Notes: a model not told the origin generated them from the letters alone. Positions 51,765 to 62,057 are shown, numbered from the stretch's first letter. The stretch: DNA of 64,000 nt from Pedobacter steynii (GCF_900103665.1 NZ_FNGY01000005.1:466641-530640); one strand, 5' to 3'. Numbers and translations: made by a program.

Positions 51765-53438
51765 TTATAAATTAGGGCTGGTAAAGCCGAGTTTTTGCAT
51801 TCCTGATTTTACTTCAGGAGCGCTCATAAATAAGTTCCATAACAATTTGCTTCGGTGGTTTTCAATCATAATGATAATGGGGCCCTGATCAATGGCCAAT
51901 GTGGAGCTTGCGAACCAGGCATCATGCAAGGAAAACGCATCTGTGAAGCCATAGTCCGACCAGATTTTATCGCCAAGTTTATAGTAAAAATATTTTAAAG
52001 CCTGCATGGATTCTACCGGAGTATAAGGAAAGGAGGAAAGGGCAGCAGTAGGAGAGATGACACCATTGTCGTTGTTAGGTTCATGAGCCAGATATCCGTT
52101 GATGTCGTCACTTGCAGTGAGACCCCAGCAGCTTTCTCCGTAACCATAGAAGTTCTTCGGGTTCGCTTTGGCATAATTGTATTGGATCAGGCTATGCGCT
52201 TTTGTTTGGGCTTCATAATCTGCATAAGTATCTTTAAGGCCTATAGGATTGATTCCGAGGAAGGAATAATGTGAGAAGAATAATGGGCCCCCATTAACCG
52301 GTCCCAGTGGTAATTGTACATTGTAAAAGTTACCTCCATTTTTCATACTTCCGTTATTTGCCCATCCGTTGTCATAAACATTTCTTGGGATGCCATGTGT
52401 GGTAGAGGAAGCGGCCAGTACATAGGTAATCAAGGCTTCATTCCATCCTCTGATGGGCATATTCATATCCCAACCCAAGGTTGGACTCCAATGCCAGTAG
52501 AGGGTGTTTGAATTGTTCTTTCTGAACCAATCCCATTCTACTTCATTGTAGATGGTGCTAATGTCTTTTCTTAATTGAGTTTCTATAGGGTCAGGGTTAT
52601 TGAAAAATTGCCTGGCACTGAGCATGCCTTGCATTAGGAATGAAGTTTCTACCAGGTCTGCTCCATTGTCTTTTGGACTGAATGGTATTACTGTCCCTGT
52701 ATTTCCATCCAGCCAATGTGGATAAGCGCCATGAAAACGTTGTGCTTTATCTTTTAGAAAAGCGACGATTTTTTGCATTCTGCCAAGTCCTTCGCTGCGG
52801 CTGATGAAACTCCTGTGGACACCAGTGATTAACGCCATAATGCCAAAGCCGGATCCTCCTGAAGTCACGAGGTTACCCGACGTATTTCTTTCTCTGGAAA
52901 GCCCGCTGTTTGGGTGGGCAAAATCCCAGAAATATTTAAAGGTTTGTTTTTGAGCCAGGGTCAGGAGTTCGTCGTCGCTGATTAAAGGGAATTTATCCGC
53001 GGGATCAACCTGGGTTGTGAAATTTACGGTGATGGCGCTGTTTAAATTTGCTCCTGTTCCTGCTTTTAAATTCGTTTGTATGTCAAGGAAATATTTGCTG
53101 ATGGATTTTAGAGGGCTGAGGGGCTTGATGATCAGTGTCTGATCATTGTTCTCGTACGTGATTTCTGTTTTGACGGCATTTCCATCTTTATCTTTCATCA
53201 GAATGGCACTTGCTACGGAAATTTTATCAACAGGACCGGAGAAGGAAATCTTAAATACCGGACTGGCATTTAAGCCGTAATAGCTGTAGCCACTAAAAAG
53301 CTCATTTACTTTTAACGCTGTAAAGGTAAATGAACCTGCTGGCGGTTTTATGGGCTCAACGGGAATGGGTGTGTCCTTCTTCGCACAAGATAACAACAGC
53401 AATAAGGCACATGAATAGAGATAATGTCGTAAAGTCAT
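51765..53438 (-). CDS. glucoamylase-like lipoprotein (PF10091, GH144-type) with N-terminal Ig-like domain
   Basis: Lipoprotein of 557 residues: lipobox LLLLSC, then a beta-sandwich (Big_5-like, about residues 25-145: ALKVNELFSGYSYYG...ISKYFLDIQTNLKAG). The catalytic domain matches its neighbour: QTFKYFWDFAHPNSGLSRER, GGSGFGIMALITGVHR, HGAYPHWLDGNTG, LAIDQGPIIIMIENHR. I chose the ATG at 53438 (MTLRHYLYSCALLLLLSC). The lipid anchor suggests that it works at the cell surface as the first cut, while its paralogue is soluble (inference). Confidence 0.86.
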   Translation of the reverse strand: MTLRHYLYSCALLLLLSCAKKDTPIPVEPIKPPAGSFTFTALKVNELFSGYSYYGLNASPVFKISFSGPVDKISVASAILMKDKDGNAVKTEITYENNDQTLIIKPLSPLKSISKYFLDIQTNLKAGTGANLNSAITVNFTTQVDPADKFPLISDDELLTLAQKQTFKYFWDFAHPNSGLSRERNTSGNLVTSGGSGFGIMALITGVHRSFISRSEGLGRMQKIVAFLKDKAQRFHGAYPHWLDGNTGTVIPFSPKDNGADLVETSFLMQGMLSARQFFNNPDPIETQLRKDISTIYNEVEWDWFRKNNSNTLYWHWSPTLGWDMNMPIRGWNEALITYVLAASSTTHGIPRNVYDNGWANNGSMKNGGNFYNVQLPLGPVNGGPLFFSHYSFLGINPIGLKDTYADYEAQTKAHSLIQYNYAKANPKNFYGYGESCWGLTASDDINGYLAHEPNNDNGVISPTAALSSFPYTPVESMQALKYFYYKLGDKIWSDYGFTDAFSLHDAWFASSTLAIDQGPIIIMIENHRSKLLWNLFMSAPEVKSGMQKLGFTSPNL

Positions 53439-53464
53439 GTCAAAAGGGATCGGTGATTTTGTAA

Positions 53465-53492
53465 AGCGTTGCCAGATTACTCCGGCAACGCT
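53465..53492 (-). terminator. hairpin between the LamG gene and the GH144-like gene
   Basis: Perfect 9-bp stem AGCGTTGCC/GGCAACGCT with a 10-base loop, 32 bases past the LamG stop. It has no clear T run, so it may be an attenuating or mRNA-protecting element. Confidence 0.5.
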
Positions 53493-53523
53493 CTGAGACA
53501 ATGGTATTTTACAGTTGAAGAGA

Positions 53524-54354
53524 TTATTTTCCTCTTCCTTCTAACTTCGTGATTGAGCTGATTTCATCCACAGTGAGTGCTTTATTAAAGATTTTCACTT
53601 CGTCTAACTGGCCGATTAAAGAACCTGCCCATGACTCTTTACCCGCAGTTGTTGACAGGCTAGGTGTGGTTTGGAACTGAAGGGTTCCGAACACCATTTT
53701 GGTAGCATTCTGGAAGGTAATCGGCCCGTAGTTAGGAACATTGAGTGCCTTACCAATTTTACTCCCATTTAAATAGAGCGTGAAATCTGAAGTGGTCTGA
53801 TTGTAACTCAGGGCGAGGTGATTCCATTTTTTCCATGGATTCGGTACCGTATAAAGCTCAGACCAGGCTTCCTTACTATTGCTGTTGATATGGAATTTAA
53901 TCAAACCTTTTGTTGCATCGCCACCATTTTCAAGAAAGATGGTGAGATTTCCCCATCCTGCAGCGGAGTTCGCAATGTCAATGAGTCCGGTTGCTGCGGT
54001 GTTGAGATCCGACTTAAACCATAGCATCGTGGTAAAGCTTTTCAGGTTTTGCACATCAGTGGGGGTATTTGAAACGACATAGCCGTTTGCTGCTACTTGT
54101 AGTGCTTTTCCTTTTACTCCGGCAGAGAAGGAAGTCCCTGTAGGGGTGCCGACTGTTTTGGAAACACTGTCGATGGTGCTGTCGTCAAAAGACCATTGTG
54201 CAATTAAATTAGCAGAGGCCACCTGTTTGGAGTTGGAATAGCCACCAATATTTAATGCAGGTGCATAACTGGAAGGATCGAATTTTTTTGTGCAGGAGGA
54301 AACAGCAAAAGAAAGCGCTAATGCCGACACAATATATGATAAGTTTGTTTTCAT
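53524..54354 (-). CDS. LamG-domain surface lipoprotein
   Basis: Lipoprotein of 276 residues (VSALALSFAVSSC lipobox) with a LamG/concanavalin-A-like domain: LIAQWSFDDSTIDSVSKTVGT, FTTMLWFKSD, NHLALSYNQTTSDFTLYLNGSKIG and GQLDEVKIFNKALTVDEI. In this position, just after susD, it is most likely a surface glycan-binding protein (SusE/F-like role) of the PUL. It follows susD by 20 bases. Confidence 0.86.
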   Translation of the reverse strand: MKTNLSYIVSALALSFAVSSCTKKFDPSSYAPALNIGGYSNSKQVASANLIAQWSFDDSTIDSVSKTVGTPTGTSFSAGVKGKALQVAANGYVVSNTPTDVQNLKSFTTMLWFKSDLNTAATGLIDIANSAAGWGNLTIFLENGGDATKGLIKFHINSNSKEAWSELYTVPNPWKKWNHLALSYNQTTSDFTLYLNGSKIGKALNVPNYGPITFQNATKMVFGTLQFQTTPSLSTTAGKESWAGSLIGQLDEVKIFNKALTVDEISSITKLEGRGK

Positions 54355-54374
54355 GTTGTAAGGTTTAATTGGGA

Positions 54375-55862
54375 TTAATAACCTGTGTTTTGAGTAAGTA
54401 CGCCCACACTAATGTCTATTTCATTTTGTGGGATTGGCCATACTTCATTTTTATTTGCTTTCCAACCTTTAGGACCAAATACTACCGAGGCTCTTCCCTG
54501 ACGGATCACATCAAAGTAACGGTCAGATTCCATAGCAAGTTCTACTTGTCTTTCGTGATAGATGGCCGTACGTAGAGCTGCCTGATCAGTGGTGGTTACT
54601 TTTGGCAGGATCGCATTATTGCCTTGTCTTGCTCTTACCCTTACAAGCTCTAAAGATGAGATCGCCTGACCTGAATTGCCCAATTCATTTGCAGCCTCTG
54701 CATTCATCAGTAGTACATCTGCATAGCGTAATACCCTTACATTTTGCTGACCTCCTCTTGGATTTCCATTATCCCATGGAGAAGCAAAAGGAACATATGC
54801 TTTGTGGTTGTATTTTGTCGGGTCACCAGGATTAGCCGTAATTGCGTCCCCTTCAGTTGTAGTCGTTCCTACATAAAGAATAGTCGCGGTTCTGCGTGGA
54901 TCTCCGGTTTCATAGGCACTTTCCAGGGCTGGAGTAGGTACATTAAAGCCCCAGTATCCGGTTTGGGTTCTCACGCCCTGAACTTGTGCGTACTGGCTGT
55001 TACTTGCGTCTTTAATGCTTGGATTATAGACACATTGAATTTCAAATATAGATTCTGAGCCGTTCTCGTTTCTTTCCCGGTAAAGAGTCTCGTAATTTGA
55101 GAATAGGTTGTATCCCAAGCCCATTACCGTATTTGTTAAAGAAAGGACCTGATCCCATTTCTTTTGATACATGGCTACTTTTGCATGTAGTGACATGGCT
55201 GCCCCTTTTGTGATGCGGCCCTGATCGGCAAGAGAATAAGTTACAGGTAATATTGCTTCAGCATCTTTAAGGTCATTTTCTATGGCTGCCCAAACCTCTG
55301 CTTTTGGCGTGCGTGGAATATTAAATTCTGAAACTTCTTTAGGAACCTTCAATTTCAGCGGAACATCTCCAAAAGCCCTTACCAGTCTGAAGTAGGAATA
55401 AGCTCTGATAAATTTTGCTTCAGCCAAATAACGGCTTTTCAGGTTTTCGTCCATAGTAATGCCCGGAACGTTATCTAAAACCTGATTGCATAGATTGATG
55501 TTTTGATATTGGCCTTCCCAGAATCCAAGGATTTGTCCGTCTGTAGCAGTAGCCGTGAAATCATCAAAATTGTTCAGGTAACTTGCATCATTTGGCGTAC
55601 TTCCTTTTTCGGCTTCGTCGGAGCCTATGCTTTCTACCGCCAGTGCCGGAAATGCGGTGTTTGACCAACTGCGTAAATTGCCATATATGGAACTTACAGC
55701 AGCGGTTGCATCATCCTGGCTTTTCCAAAAGGTTTCCGCCGGTTGTTGGCCTTGTGGATCTACATTTAAGAAACTTTTCTTGCATGAAGTACTGAATAAG
55801 ACGCTGCCTGTAATGATTACAGTACATACCTTACGCAGGTTTATATTTTTATATATATTCAT
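54375..55862 (-). CDS. SusD/RagB family nutrient-binding outer membrane lipoprotein
   Basis: Surface lipoprotein of 495 residues that closes over the SusC channel and binds the glycan. Lipobox FSTSC (Cys about 27), SusD-like N-terminal domain (FLNVDPQGQQPAETFW), tetratricopeptide-like helices (YLAEAKFIRAYSYFRLVRAFGDVPL) and the C-terminal RagB part with RYADVLLMNAEAANELG and YHERQVELAMESDRYFDVIRQG. It follows susC by 11 bases. Confidence 0.95.
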   Translation of the reverse strand: MNIYKNINLRKVCTVIITGSVLFSTSCKKSFLNVDPQGQQPAETFWKSQDDATAAVSSIYGNLRSWSNTAFPALAVESIGSDEAEKGSTPNDASYLNNFDDFTATATDGQILGFWEGQYQNINLCNQVLDNVPGITMDENLKSRYLAEAKFIRAYSYFRLVRAFGDVPLKLKVPKEVSEFNIPRTPKAEVWAAIENDLKDAEAILPVTYSLADQGRITKGAAMSLHAKVAMYQKKWDQVLSLTNTVMGLGYNLFSNYETLYRERNENGSESIFEIQCVYNPSIKDASNSQYAQVQGVRTQTGYWGFNVPTPALESAYETGDPRRTATILYVGTTTTEGDAITANPGDPTKYNHKAYVPFASPWDNGNPRGGQQNVRVLRYADVLLMNAEAANELGNSGQAISSLELVRVRARQGNNAILPKVTTTDQAALRTAIYHERQVELAMESDRYFDVIRQGRASVVFGPKGWKANKNEVWPIPQNEIDISVGVLTQNTGY

Positions 55863-55873
55863 CTCTTTAGTTG

Positions 55874-58800
55874 TTAAAAAGTAACGTTTACACCGAAATT
55901 ATAAGTCGCATATAATGGATATACGTTCACATCTATACCTGCGCTTGTTGGAGAGTACTTATCAGTCACCTGTTTGCTGATTTCAGGGCTAAATCCTTTG
56001 TAGCCAAATAAGTTGACCGGATTTTGTGCATTTGCAAATACCCTTATTTTCTGCATTTTCCACTTACCTAATACAGATTGAGGAAGGGTATAGCCTAATT
56101 GTACATTTCTTAACCTGATATAGGCACCACTTTCAACATAATATGAATTCGGGGCAGCATTATTGGTAGAACCGATATTTACAGAAGGATACTTATTTGA
56201 AGTACCTTCTCCATGCCACCTGTTGTCATAGAAGTCCTTAGAGAAATTCTCATTACCAAATCTTACGCTCTGGTTTGCGTTATAGACATCAACTCCTGCA
56301 ACGCCTTGGATATCTACAGCAAGATCGAAGTTCTTATAAGCAAAGCTTGTGTTTAAACCATAGTTGAATTTAGGGTTAGGATTGCCGATAGCTACCCGGT
56401 CATTGCCATTAATTACACCATCACCATTCTGATCTACGTACTTGAAATCCCCAGGTTTAGCCGAAGTTTGTGCAGAACCGGCAACCTCTGCAGTGTTCTG
56501 GAAAATACCGTCTACCTGATAACCATAGAACTCGCCAATAGGTCTGCCTAAAAGTGTTCTGGTCGCTTTTGAACCATTTGCCAATCCACCACCACCAGAG
56601 TAGATCGGGTTTTTACCTGAAACGGTTGACTTAACTATGTTTTTGTTATAGCTGAAATTTCCACTGATGGAATAGGTCAGGCCTCCCTCAGTTTTATCTC
56701 TCCAGGTAGCCATGAATTCATATCCTTTATTCTCGAAATCGGCCTGATTGCCAATTTGAGTAGCAGCTGTTAAACCAATATTTGAAAATACCGGGATTTC
56801 AAATATCGCTTTTTGAGTTGTTTTGTTATAATAGTCTGCCTCTATGCTCAATCTGCTATTCAGGAAGCTGGCTTCGAAACCAAGATCTACACCTGAACTG
56901 CGTTCCCAGTCCAGGAAAGCCGGCACCATCGTGTCTATATTTTTTCCAGTGTAAGCAATGCCATTAAAATAGGCTACATATCCTCCTTTTTGACCAATTA
57001 ATTGGTTGGTTGGATTTAGAGGTACACCAGCATTTCCTACTTTACCCCAGCTTCCACGTAATTTCAGGCTATTGAACACTTTTTGATCTTGCATGAACGC
57101 TTCTTTAGTCACGACCCATCCTGCACCAATGGAAGGGAATTTCCCCCACAGGTTTCCGCCACCAAAAAACTGGGAAGCGGCGTCTGCACGCAGAGAAGCA
57201 TTCAAGAGATATCTGTCTTTATAAGAATAATTGATCCTTCCGAAATAGGACACGGCAGTATTTAATTCGCCACGATCACTAATGGTACGGTTGGCTGCGT
57301 CACCTAATCTGAGGTAAAGGTCGCCCTCACTAGAAAAGGGTACATTCATTGCGCTGGCGTTAATTACATATAGTTTTGATTTTTGTGCGGTCTGGCCAGC
57401 CAAAACAGTCAGGTTATGATCGCCAAAAAGCTTTTTATAAGTTAGCGTGTTTTCAATAATCCAGTTTCTGGTTTCAGATCTGTCAATCCCTAGCTTGCTG
57501 TTGTCGCTTTGCTGCCCTTGGGTTGCTTTGTAAACCGGATCATAGATTCTTACCTCATTCTGACCGAAATCTCCTCCAATGCTGGTCTTGAAGGTCAGAT
57601 CTTTAAAGATGTTGAGTTCTGCATATACATTTCCAACCAATTTATAGTCTTTAGTTACACCGTTGTAAAAATCGGAGGTAACTTGAGGATTGAAGTTGTT
57701 TCCTCCACCCAGACTAAAATCATTTGGATCGCCATAAGTACCATCGGCATAAAAAACCGGTACTACAGGACCAGCGGCGTAAAGCTGGCGGAAGATACCT
57801 GTATTGATGTCTCTGGTTTTGCTGGAAGTCCCTGAAACGCTATAACCAATCTTTAAAGGCTTTAATACTTGAAAATCATTAGATAATCTGGCAGTGTAGC
57901 GTGTGTAGTTGTTTTTTTCAACAATACCATCCTGATTTAAATATCCCAGGGATAAGTTATAAGTACTTTTTTCACCACCACCACTGACCGACAGCTGGTG
58001 ATTGGTCACCATTGCATTTCTAAGGAGTTGTCCGTACCAGTCTGTTCCAACACCAAAACTTCCCGGGTCTTTAAATAAAGGTGGGTTTCCTGATGAAGCC
58101 GTCAATTCATTGATCAATGTTGCATACTCGGTAGCATTGGCCATTTTTAGCTTATTTGTTACGCTTTGATAACCAACAGTTCCGGTATAGTTAATTATTG
58201 CATCGCCTTTCTTTCCTTTATTGGTGGTGACCAGTACTACTCCATTGGCAGCCCTGATTCCATAAATAGATAAGCTGGATGCATCTTTTAAAATGCTCAT
58301 GCTCTCGATGTCGGCAGGATTTAAGAAGTTAATGTCTTCAAACCAAACTCCATCCACAACATATAAAACACCAACCTTACCGTATACTGTTCCGGTACCG
58401 CGGATCGTGATCTGAGGAGAAGTACCGGGCGCACCACTGTTTGATATGGCGATACCGGCAACCTTACCCTGTAATGCACTTACGGGATTTACAGAAGCTT
58501 GTTTAGAAATTTCGTCTCCCTTTATTGTAGCGACTGAACCAGTTACATCAATTTTTCTTTGTGTACCATAACCCACTACAACTACCTGATCCAGTTGTTG
58601 AGCAGATGAGGCCAATACAATATTGATGGTCGTTCTATTGTTTACCGGTACTTCTTGTGTCGTATAACCGATATAGGTAAATACCAGTGTCGCGTTCGCC
58701 GGGGCGCTGATGGAATAGTTTCCATTGACATCTGTTTGCGCTCCTGTTGTTGTCCCTTTTACCTGTACACTTACTGCCGGGATAGTGGTCTTATCACCTC

Positions 58801-58906
58801 CGTCAGTAACCTTTCCTTTCACAGTAATGTTCTGTGCGAAGGCTGTATAATTAAAAAGAAAACAGAGAAATGTTAAAACAGAAAATTTTGTAAAGATTCT
58901 TTTCAT
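55874..58906 (-). CDS. SusC/RagA family TonB-dependent outer membrane transporter
   Basis: TonB-dependent channel of 1010 residues that imports oligosaccharides. Order: signal peptide (to FAQN), carboxypeptidase-regulatory-like domain (ITVKGKVTDGGDKTTIPAVSVQVKG), TonB box region, plug with the SusC signature DQVVVVGYGTQRKIDVTGSV, then the 22-strand barrel ending YATYNFGVNVTF. It is the first gene of the PUL proper; the next gene upstream is the regulator, and a -7 box lies 165 bases from its ATG. Confidence 0.96.
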   Translation of the reverse strand: MKRIFTKFSVLTFLCFLFNYTAFAQNITVKGKVTDGGDKTTIPAVSVQVKGTTTGAQTDVNGNYSISAPANATLVFTYIGYTTQEVPVNNRTTINIVLASSAQQLDQVVVVGYGTQRKIDVTGSVATIKGDEISKQASVNPVSALQGKVAGIAISNSGAPGTSPQITIRGTGTVYGKVGVLYVVDGVWFEDINFLNPADIESMSILKDASSLSIYGIRAANGVVLVTTNKGKKGDAIINYTGTVGYQSVTNKLKMANATEYATLINELTASSGNPPLFKDPGSFGVGTDWYGQLLRNAMVTNHQLSVSGGGEKSTYNLSLGYLNQDGIVEKNNYTRYTARLSNDFQVLKPLKIGYSVSGTSSKTRDINTGIFRQLYAAGPVVPVFYADGTYGDPNDFSLGGGNNFNPQVTSDFYNGVTKDYKLVGNVYAELNIFKDLTFKTSIGGDFGQNEVRIYDPVYKATQGQQSDNSKLGIDRSETRNWIIENTLTYKKLFGDHNLTVLAGQTAQKSKLYVINASAMNVPFSSEGDLYLRLGDAANRTISDRGELNTAVSYFGRINYSYKDRYLLNASLRADAASQFFGGGNLWGKFPSIGAGWVVTKEAFMQDQKVFNSLKLRGSWGKVGNAGVPLNPTNQLIGQKGGYVAYFNGIAYTGKNIDTMVPAFLDWERSSGVDLGFEASFLNSRLSIEADYYNKTTQKAIFEIPVFSNIGLTAATQIGNQADFENKGYEFMATWRDKTEGGLTYSISGNFSYNKNIVKSTVSGKNPIYSGGGGLANGSKATRTLLGRPIGEFYGYQVDGIFQNTAEVAGSAQTSAKPGDFKYVDQNGDGVINGNDRVAIGNPNPKFNYGLNTSFAYKNFDLAVDIQGVAGVDVYNANQSVRFGNENFSKDFYDNRWHGEGTSNKYPSVNIGSTNNAAPNSYYVESGAYIRLRNVQLGYTLPQSVLGKWKMQKIRVFANAQNPVNLFGYKGFSPEISKQVTDKYSPTSAGIDVNVYPLYATYNFGVNVTF

Positions 58907-59071
58907 GCTCGTTTAAGTTTTGTTTAATTGTTTGTTAAATCTCTGAGACTATAACCGCTATTACAAAAAAAAGGCCTATACATTTATACATCAGCGGTTG
59001 ATGTGTAGTGTTTTAAACGCCTTGTCCAAATCAGTTTTTGGCCTAAAAATGCGGTTCTATGACTTATTAGG

Positions 59072-59079
59072 CAAAATTA
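59072..59079 (-). promoter_or_regulatory. -7 box TAATTTTG, probable PUL promoter
   Basis: Exact TAnnTTTG box in the 250-base gap before susC, giving a leader of about 160 bases. No good -33 is present, as expected for an activator-dependent promoter; the PUL regulator would supply activation. Confidence 0.5.
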
Positions 59080-59156
59080 TATATGGTTGCGCAAGGTTTT
59101 GCTGAAATGCAGAAATGTGGGGGTAAAATCTATCGATGTGTGGTAATGATGTAGTC

Positions 59157-62057
59157 CTAAAGTTCCATTAAGAACTCAACAAGGTTCTTGTCGTGTGGGA
59201 TTTCCAGCTTTTTTCGAAGTCTGTAGCGTCTGATTTCTACACCTCGCAGAGAAATGTTAAGTAATGATGCCATTTCTTTACTGCTCATATTCATGTGCAG
59301 ATAAGCACATAGTTTCAGGTCGTTTGGTACGAGGTCAGGGTGATTTGCTTTTAATTTTTTGAAGAAGCTTTCATGTGCTTCGTTGAAGCTGCTCTCGAAT
59401 AAATTCCAGTCGCGCTCATCGTTCATTCCTTCGTCAATTACCTTTTGGATTTTTCGCAGCTGATCTTCCGCCAATGGTTTCCCATTACCATCCTTTAACT
59501 TCAGAATTTCCTGACTCAGCTTTTGCAATAATTCGTTTTTATAGACAAGGCTCATCGCCGAATTTGCGAGTTCCCTGTTCTTACCGGCCAGCTCGACCTG
59601 TAACTTTTCAGTCTGCAGTTTGATGATTTGCCTTTCCGTTGCCTCAGCTTCCTTTTTAAGATAAGCTTCTTTTTCTGCCTGTAGTTTTTTGGAAATGGCC
59701 TGCTGGTCTTTCTTTAGCTTTTTCTCATAAAGACGTTTTGAAGAGATGAGCAGGGCAATGGTTGCTAAGAGGTATAGGGCTATGGCCCAGTTTGTGGCAT
59801 AAAAAGGAGGGAGGATGCTAAATTCAAACACGGTTTCTTTACTCACCAGCTCATCATTGATCTTGGCCCTTACTTTAAACACATAACTTCCCCTGCTGAG
59901 ATTTGTAAAATCTTTCTGCGAGGCAGGGCTCCAGTCTGACCATTGTTTGGAATAGCCCTCCAGATAGTACTGGAACTTTACTTTTGCCTGCCGGTAATGG
60001 GGAAGGGAATAAGAAATCCTGATGTTGTTCCTGCTAAAGGGGATTTCCATCTCAGATCCATTACTTCCAATTTCACTCAGGGTGTGGTAAGTATCGGTAA
60101 TGTCTTCTATCCTACGGATGAGTACAGAGGGTAAAATTGATTTTTTGCTTTCTGTCTGGCCATCAGTTCCGTTATAAATGACGAAGCCATCATCCACGCT
60201 GATCAGGTAGATGTCGTTGCTGATCTTACTGATATTTTCGTAGTACTGAACCATTCTGCCATCAAGAATGCTGAACCTGTTGGAATCGATGCTGAGCTTA
60301 CCCGGCTGCGTGAAGTGAACCAGTCCCATTTTACCGCGGTTAATGAACCAATATCTGTTGAGGCCGGCACTGATAATCTTGTTGGAAGTAGAAAATCCTT
60401 TTAATCCCTTATTGAGCTCTTCGTAGTTTTTAAAACGGTTACTGATCTCATCATAGATGAAAAATCCCTGATCAGATGAGAAGACAAGTTGGTTTGCGAT
60501 TTTAAAGATATTGATGTTATAATCGTCAGGGAGGCCATTGGTTTCATTGTAGGGCCAACTGGAAATGACCTTTGTAAGGTCCGGACTTAGGGTCAGTTTG
60601 TAAAGTCCTTTATAGGCATGACTTACCCAGATATCGCCTTTTGCATCCCTCTCCACATATCGGGAGGGTGCGTCAAAGCCGGAAATTTTATGGTGAAATC
60701 TCCAGGTGCCTTTGGGATCCTTCTTATAAATGACAAGGCCATTATAGGTTCCCTGGATCAGGCAATCCTGGCCGTCGTCCAGTTTTTTGATGGTCCAGCC
60801 ACCGTTGGCGCTGGATATTTTCTCCAGCTTATTCCCGGTCACATTAAACGTACCGTTATTGTGTCCGCAAATCAATTGCCCGTCAATAATAGAAAGGTCC
60901 CAGACCTGTCCCTGAGAGCCAGGGATCAATTTAAAATCAAAAGAACTGAAGAGGTCTTGCCCTGAAGCCCATGGACTGTAGAATAGCCCCTGATTGGTGC
61001 CCAGATAAATGGTATTGTTGTAAATCAGGCTGGAATAAACGGTTCCGAACTGTCCGGTTTTGTCAAAATAGAAATATAGTGGGGAATTGAGCTCTATACG
61101 GTCTATGCCATTGTCGAGTCCTGCCCATAGGTTTTGGTCGTTATCAGCGTAAAGACTAAGGACGGTGTTGTTCTGTAGGCCACTGGATTTATTGATGCGC
61201 TGCACGATATTTCCCTGTTCATCAATGATGATCAGTCCGTTTAGTATCGTCCCGTAAGCATAATATTTATCTAAAATTTTTACCCCATTATTTAACTGAT
61301 AGACTTTTAGGAAGGCATTAGCAGGAGTATTTAAAGGTGTAAAGTTATTCCCGTCGTAAGTGAACAGGCCGTCTTTGCTGGTTCCAATTAACAAGCTTCC
61401 GTTTTTGTAAGGTAAGATCGACAATACGTCGGTGGAGTTTGCAGGCGTACTTCCTTTTAATGGAACCAGTTTATCGTTAATCAGTTCAAAAAGCCCCTGG
61501 CTAAGCACTTCTACAAAAAAACGCTTTCCTACCTGGTGAAGAAACAAAAATGGATGGCCTGCTTTGACAACCTTTATCTTGTTGTTTTCGTAGATATAGA
61601 TGGTGTTAAACGATTGAAAAATTACCTTTTTTCCCTCTGAACAAATCTTCCAGATCTCATCTTTTACGGCGCTTGTCTTGGGAACAAGCTTTGTTAACGA
61701 GGTGTAGCTTAACTTCCTGTTTTTATTAGACCAATAACCGAGTTCTCCAAATCCACCGGTATAAATGATTCCGGAAGGATCTGCAAACACCGAGCGAACA
61801 ATTTGTCTGTTCGGCATTTTGTATTGCTGCCAGTATTTACCATCATAGGTAAGCAAGCCCTGTGCATTTCCAAAATACATAATGCCCTGTTTATCCTTGG
61901 TAATTGACCAGTTCTGATTTCCGGAAAGGTATACCGATTTGGGATAATTTTGTACATAGGGAACCCCAATACTTTTAATGTTTTCTGCAATAGCGGAGAA
62001 TGAAATAAACGCAAGCAGGATAGGGAATAAAAAGTATTTGAGGTGGCCGATCTTCAT
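59157..62057 (-). CDS. membrane-anchored Y_Y_Y/beta-propeller regulator with LuxR-type HTH
   Basis: PUL sensor-regulator of 966 residues. A signal sequence is followed by a periplasmic double beta-propeller of Reg_prop-like repeats (ILPYKNGSLLIGTSKDGLF, DNDQNLWAGLDNGI), a Y_Y_Y domain (FQYYLEGYSKQWSDWS, about 680-745), one membrane helix (754-773), a long coiled coil (about 775-865) and a C-terminal LuxR-type HTH (PNDLKLCAYLHMNMSSKEMA...GVEIRRYRLRKKL, about 910-955). It has no histidine kinase or receiver, unlike hybrid two-component regulators, so the signal passes directly to DNA binding. It is immediately upstream of susC. Confidence 0.9.
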   Translation of the reverse strand: MKIGHLKYFLFPILLAFISFSAIAENIKSIGVPYVQNYPKSVYLSGNQNWSITKDKQGIMYFGNAQGLLTYDGKYWQQYKMPNRQIVRSVFADPSGIIYTGGFGELGYWSNKNRKLSYTSLTKLVPKTSAVKDEIWKICSEGKKVIFQSFNTIYIYENNKIKVVKAGHPFLFLHQVGKRFFVEVLSQGLFELINDKLVPLKGSTPANSTDVLSILPYKNGSLLIGTSKDGLFTYDGNNFTPLNTPANAFLKVYQLNNGVKILDKYYAYGTILNGLIIIDEQGNIVQRINKSSGLQNNTVLSLYADNDQNLWAGLDNGIDRIELNSPLYFYFDKTGQFGTVYSSLIYNNTIYLGTNQGLFYSPWASGQDLFSSFDFKLIPGSQGQVWDLSIIDGQLICGHNNGTFNVTGNKLEKISSANGGWTIKKLDDGQDCLIQGTYNGLVIYKKDPKGTWRFHHKISGFDAPSRYVERDAKGDIWVSHAYKGLYKLTLSPDLTKVISSWPYNETNGLPDDYNINIFKIANQLVFSSDQGFFIYDEISNRFKNYEELNKGLKGFSTSNKIISAGLNRYWFINRGKMGLVHFTQPGKLSIDSNRFSILDGRMVQYYENISKISNDIYLISVDDGFVIYNGTDGQTESKKSILPSVLIRRIEDITDTYHTLSEIGSNGSEMEIPFSRNNIRISYSLPHYRQAKVKFQYYLEGYSKQWSDWSPASQKDFTNLSRGSYVFKVRAKINDELVSKETVFEFSILPPFYATNWAIALYLLATIALLISSKRLYEKKLKKDQQAISKKLQAEKEAYLKKEAEATERQIIKLQTEKLQVELAGKNRELANSAMSLVYKNELLQKLSQEILKLKDGNGKPLAEDQLRKIQKVIDEGMNDERDWNLFESSFNEAHESFFKKLKANHPDLVPNDLKLCAYLHMNMSSKEMASLLNISLRGVEIRRYRLRKKLEIPHDKNLVEFLMEL

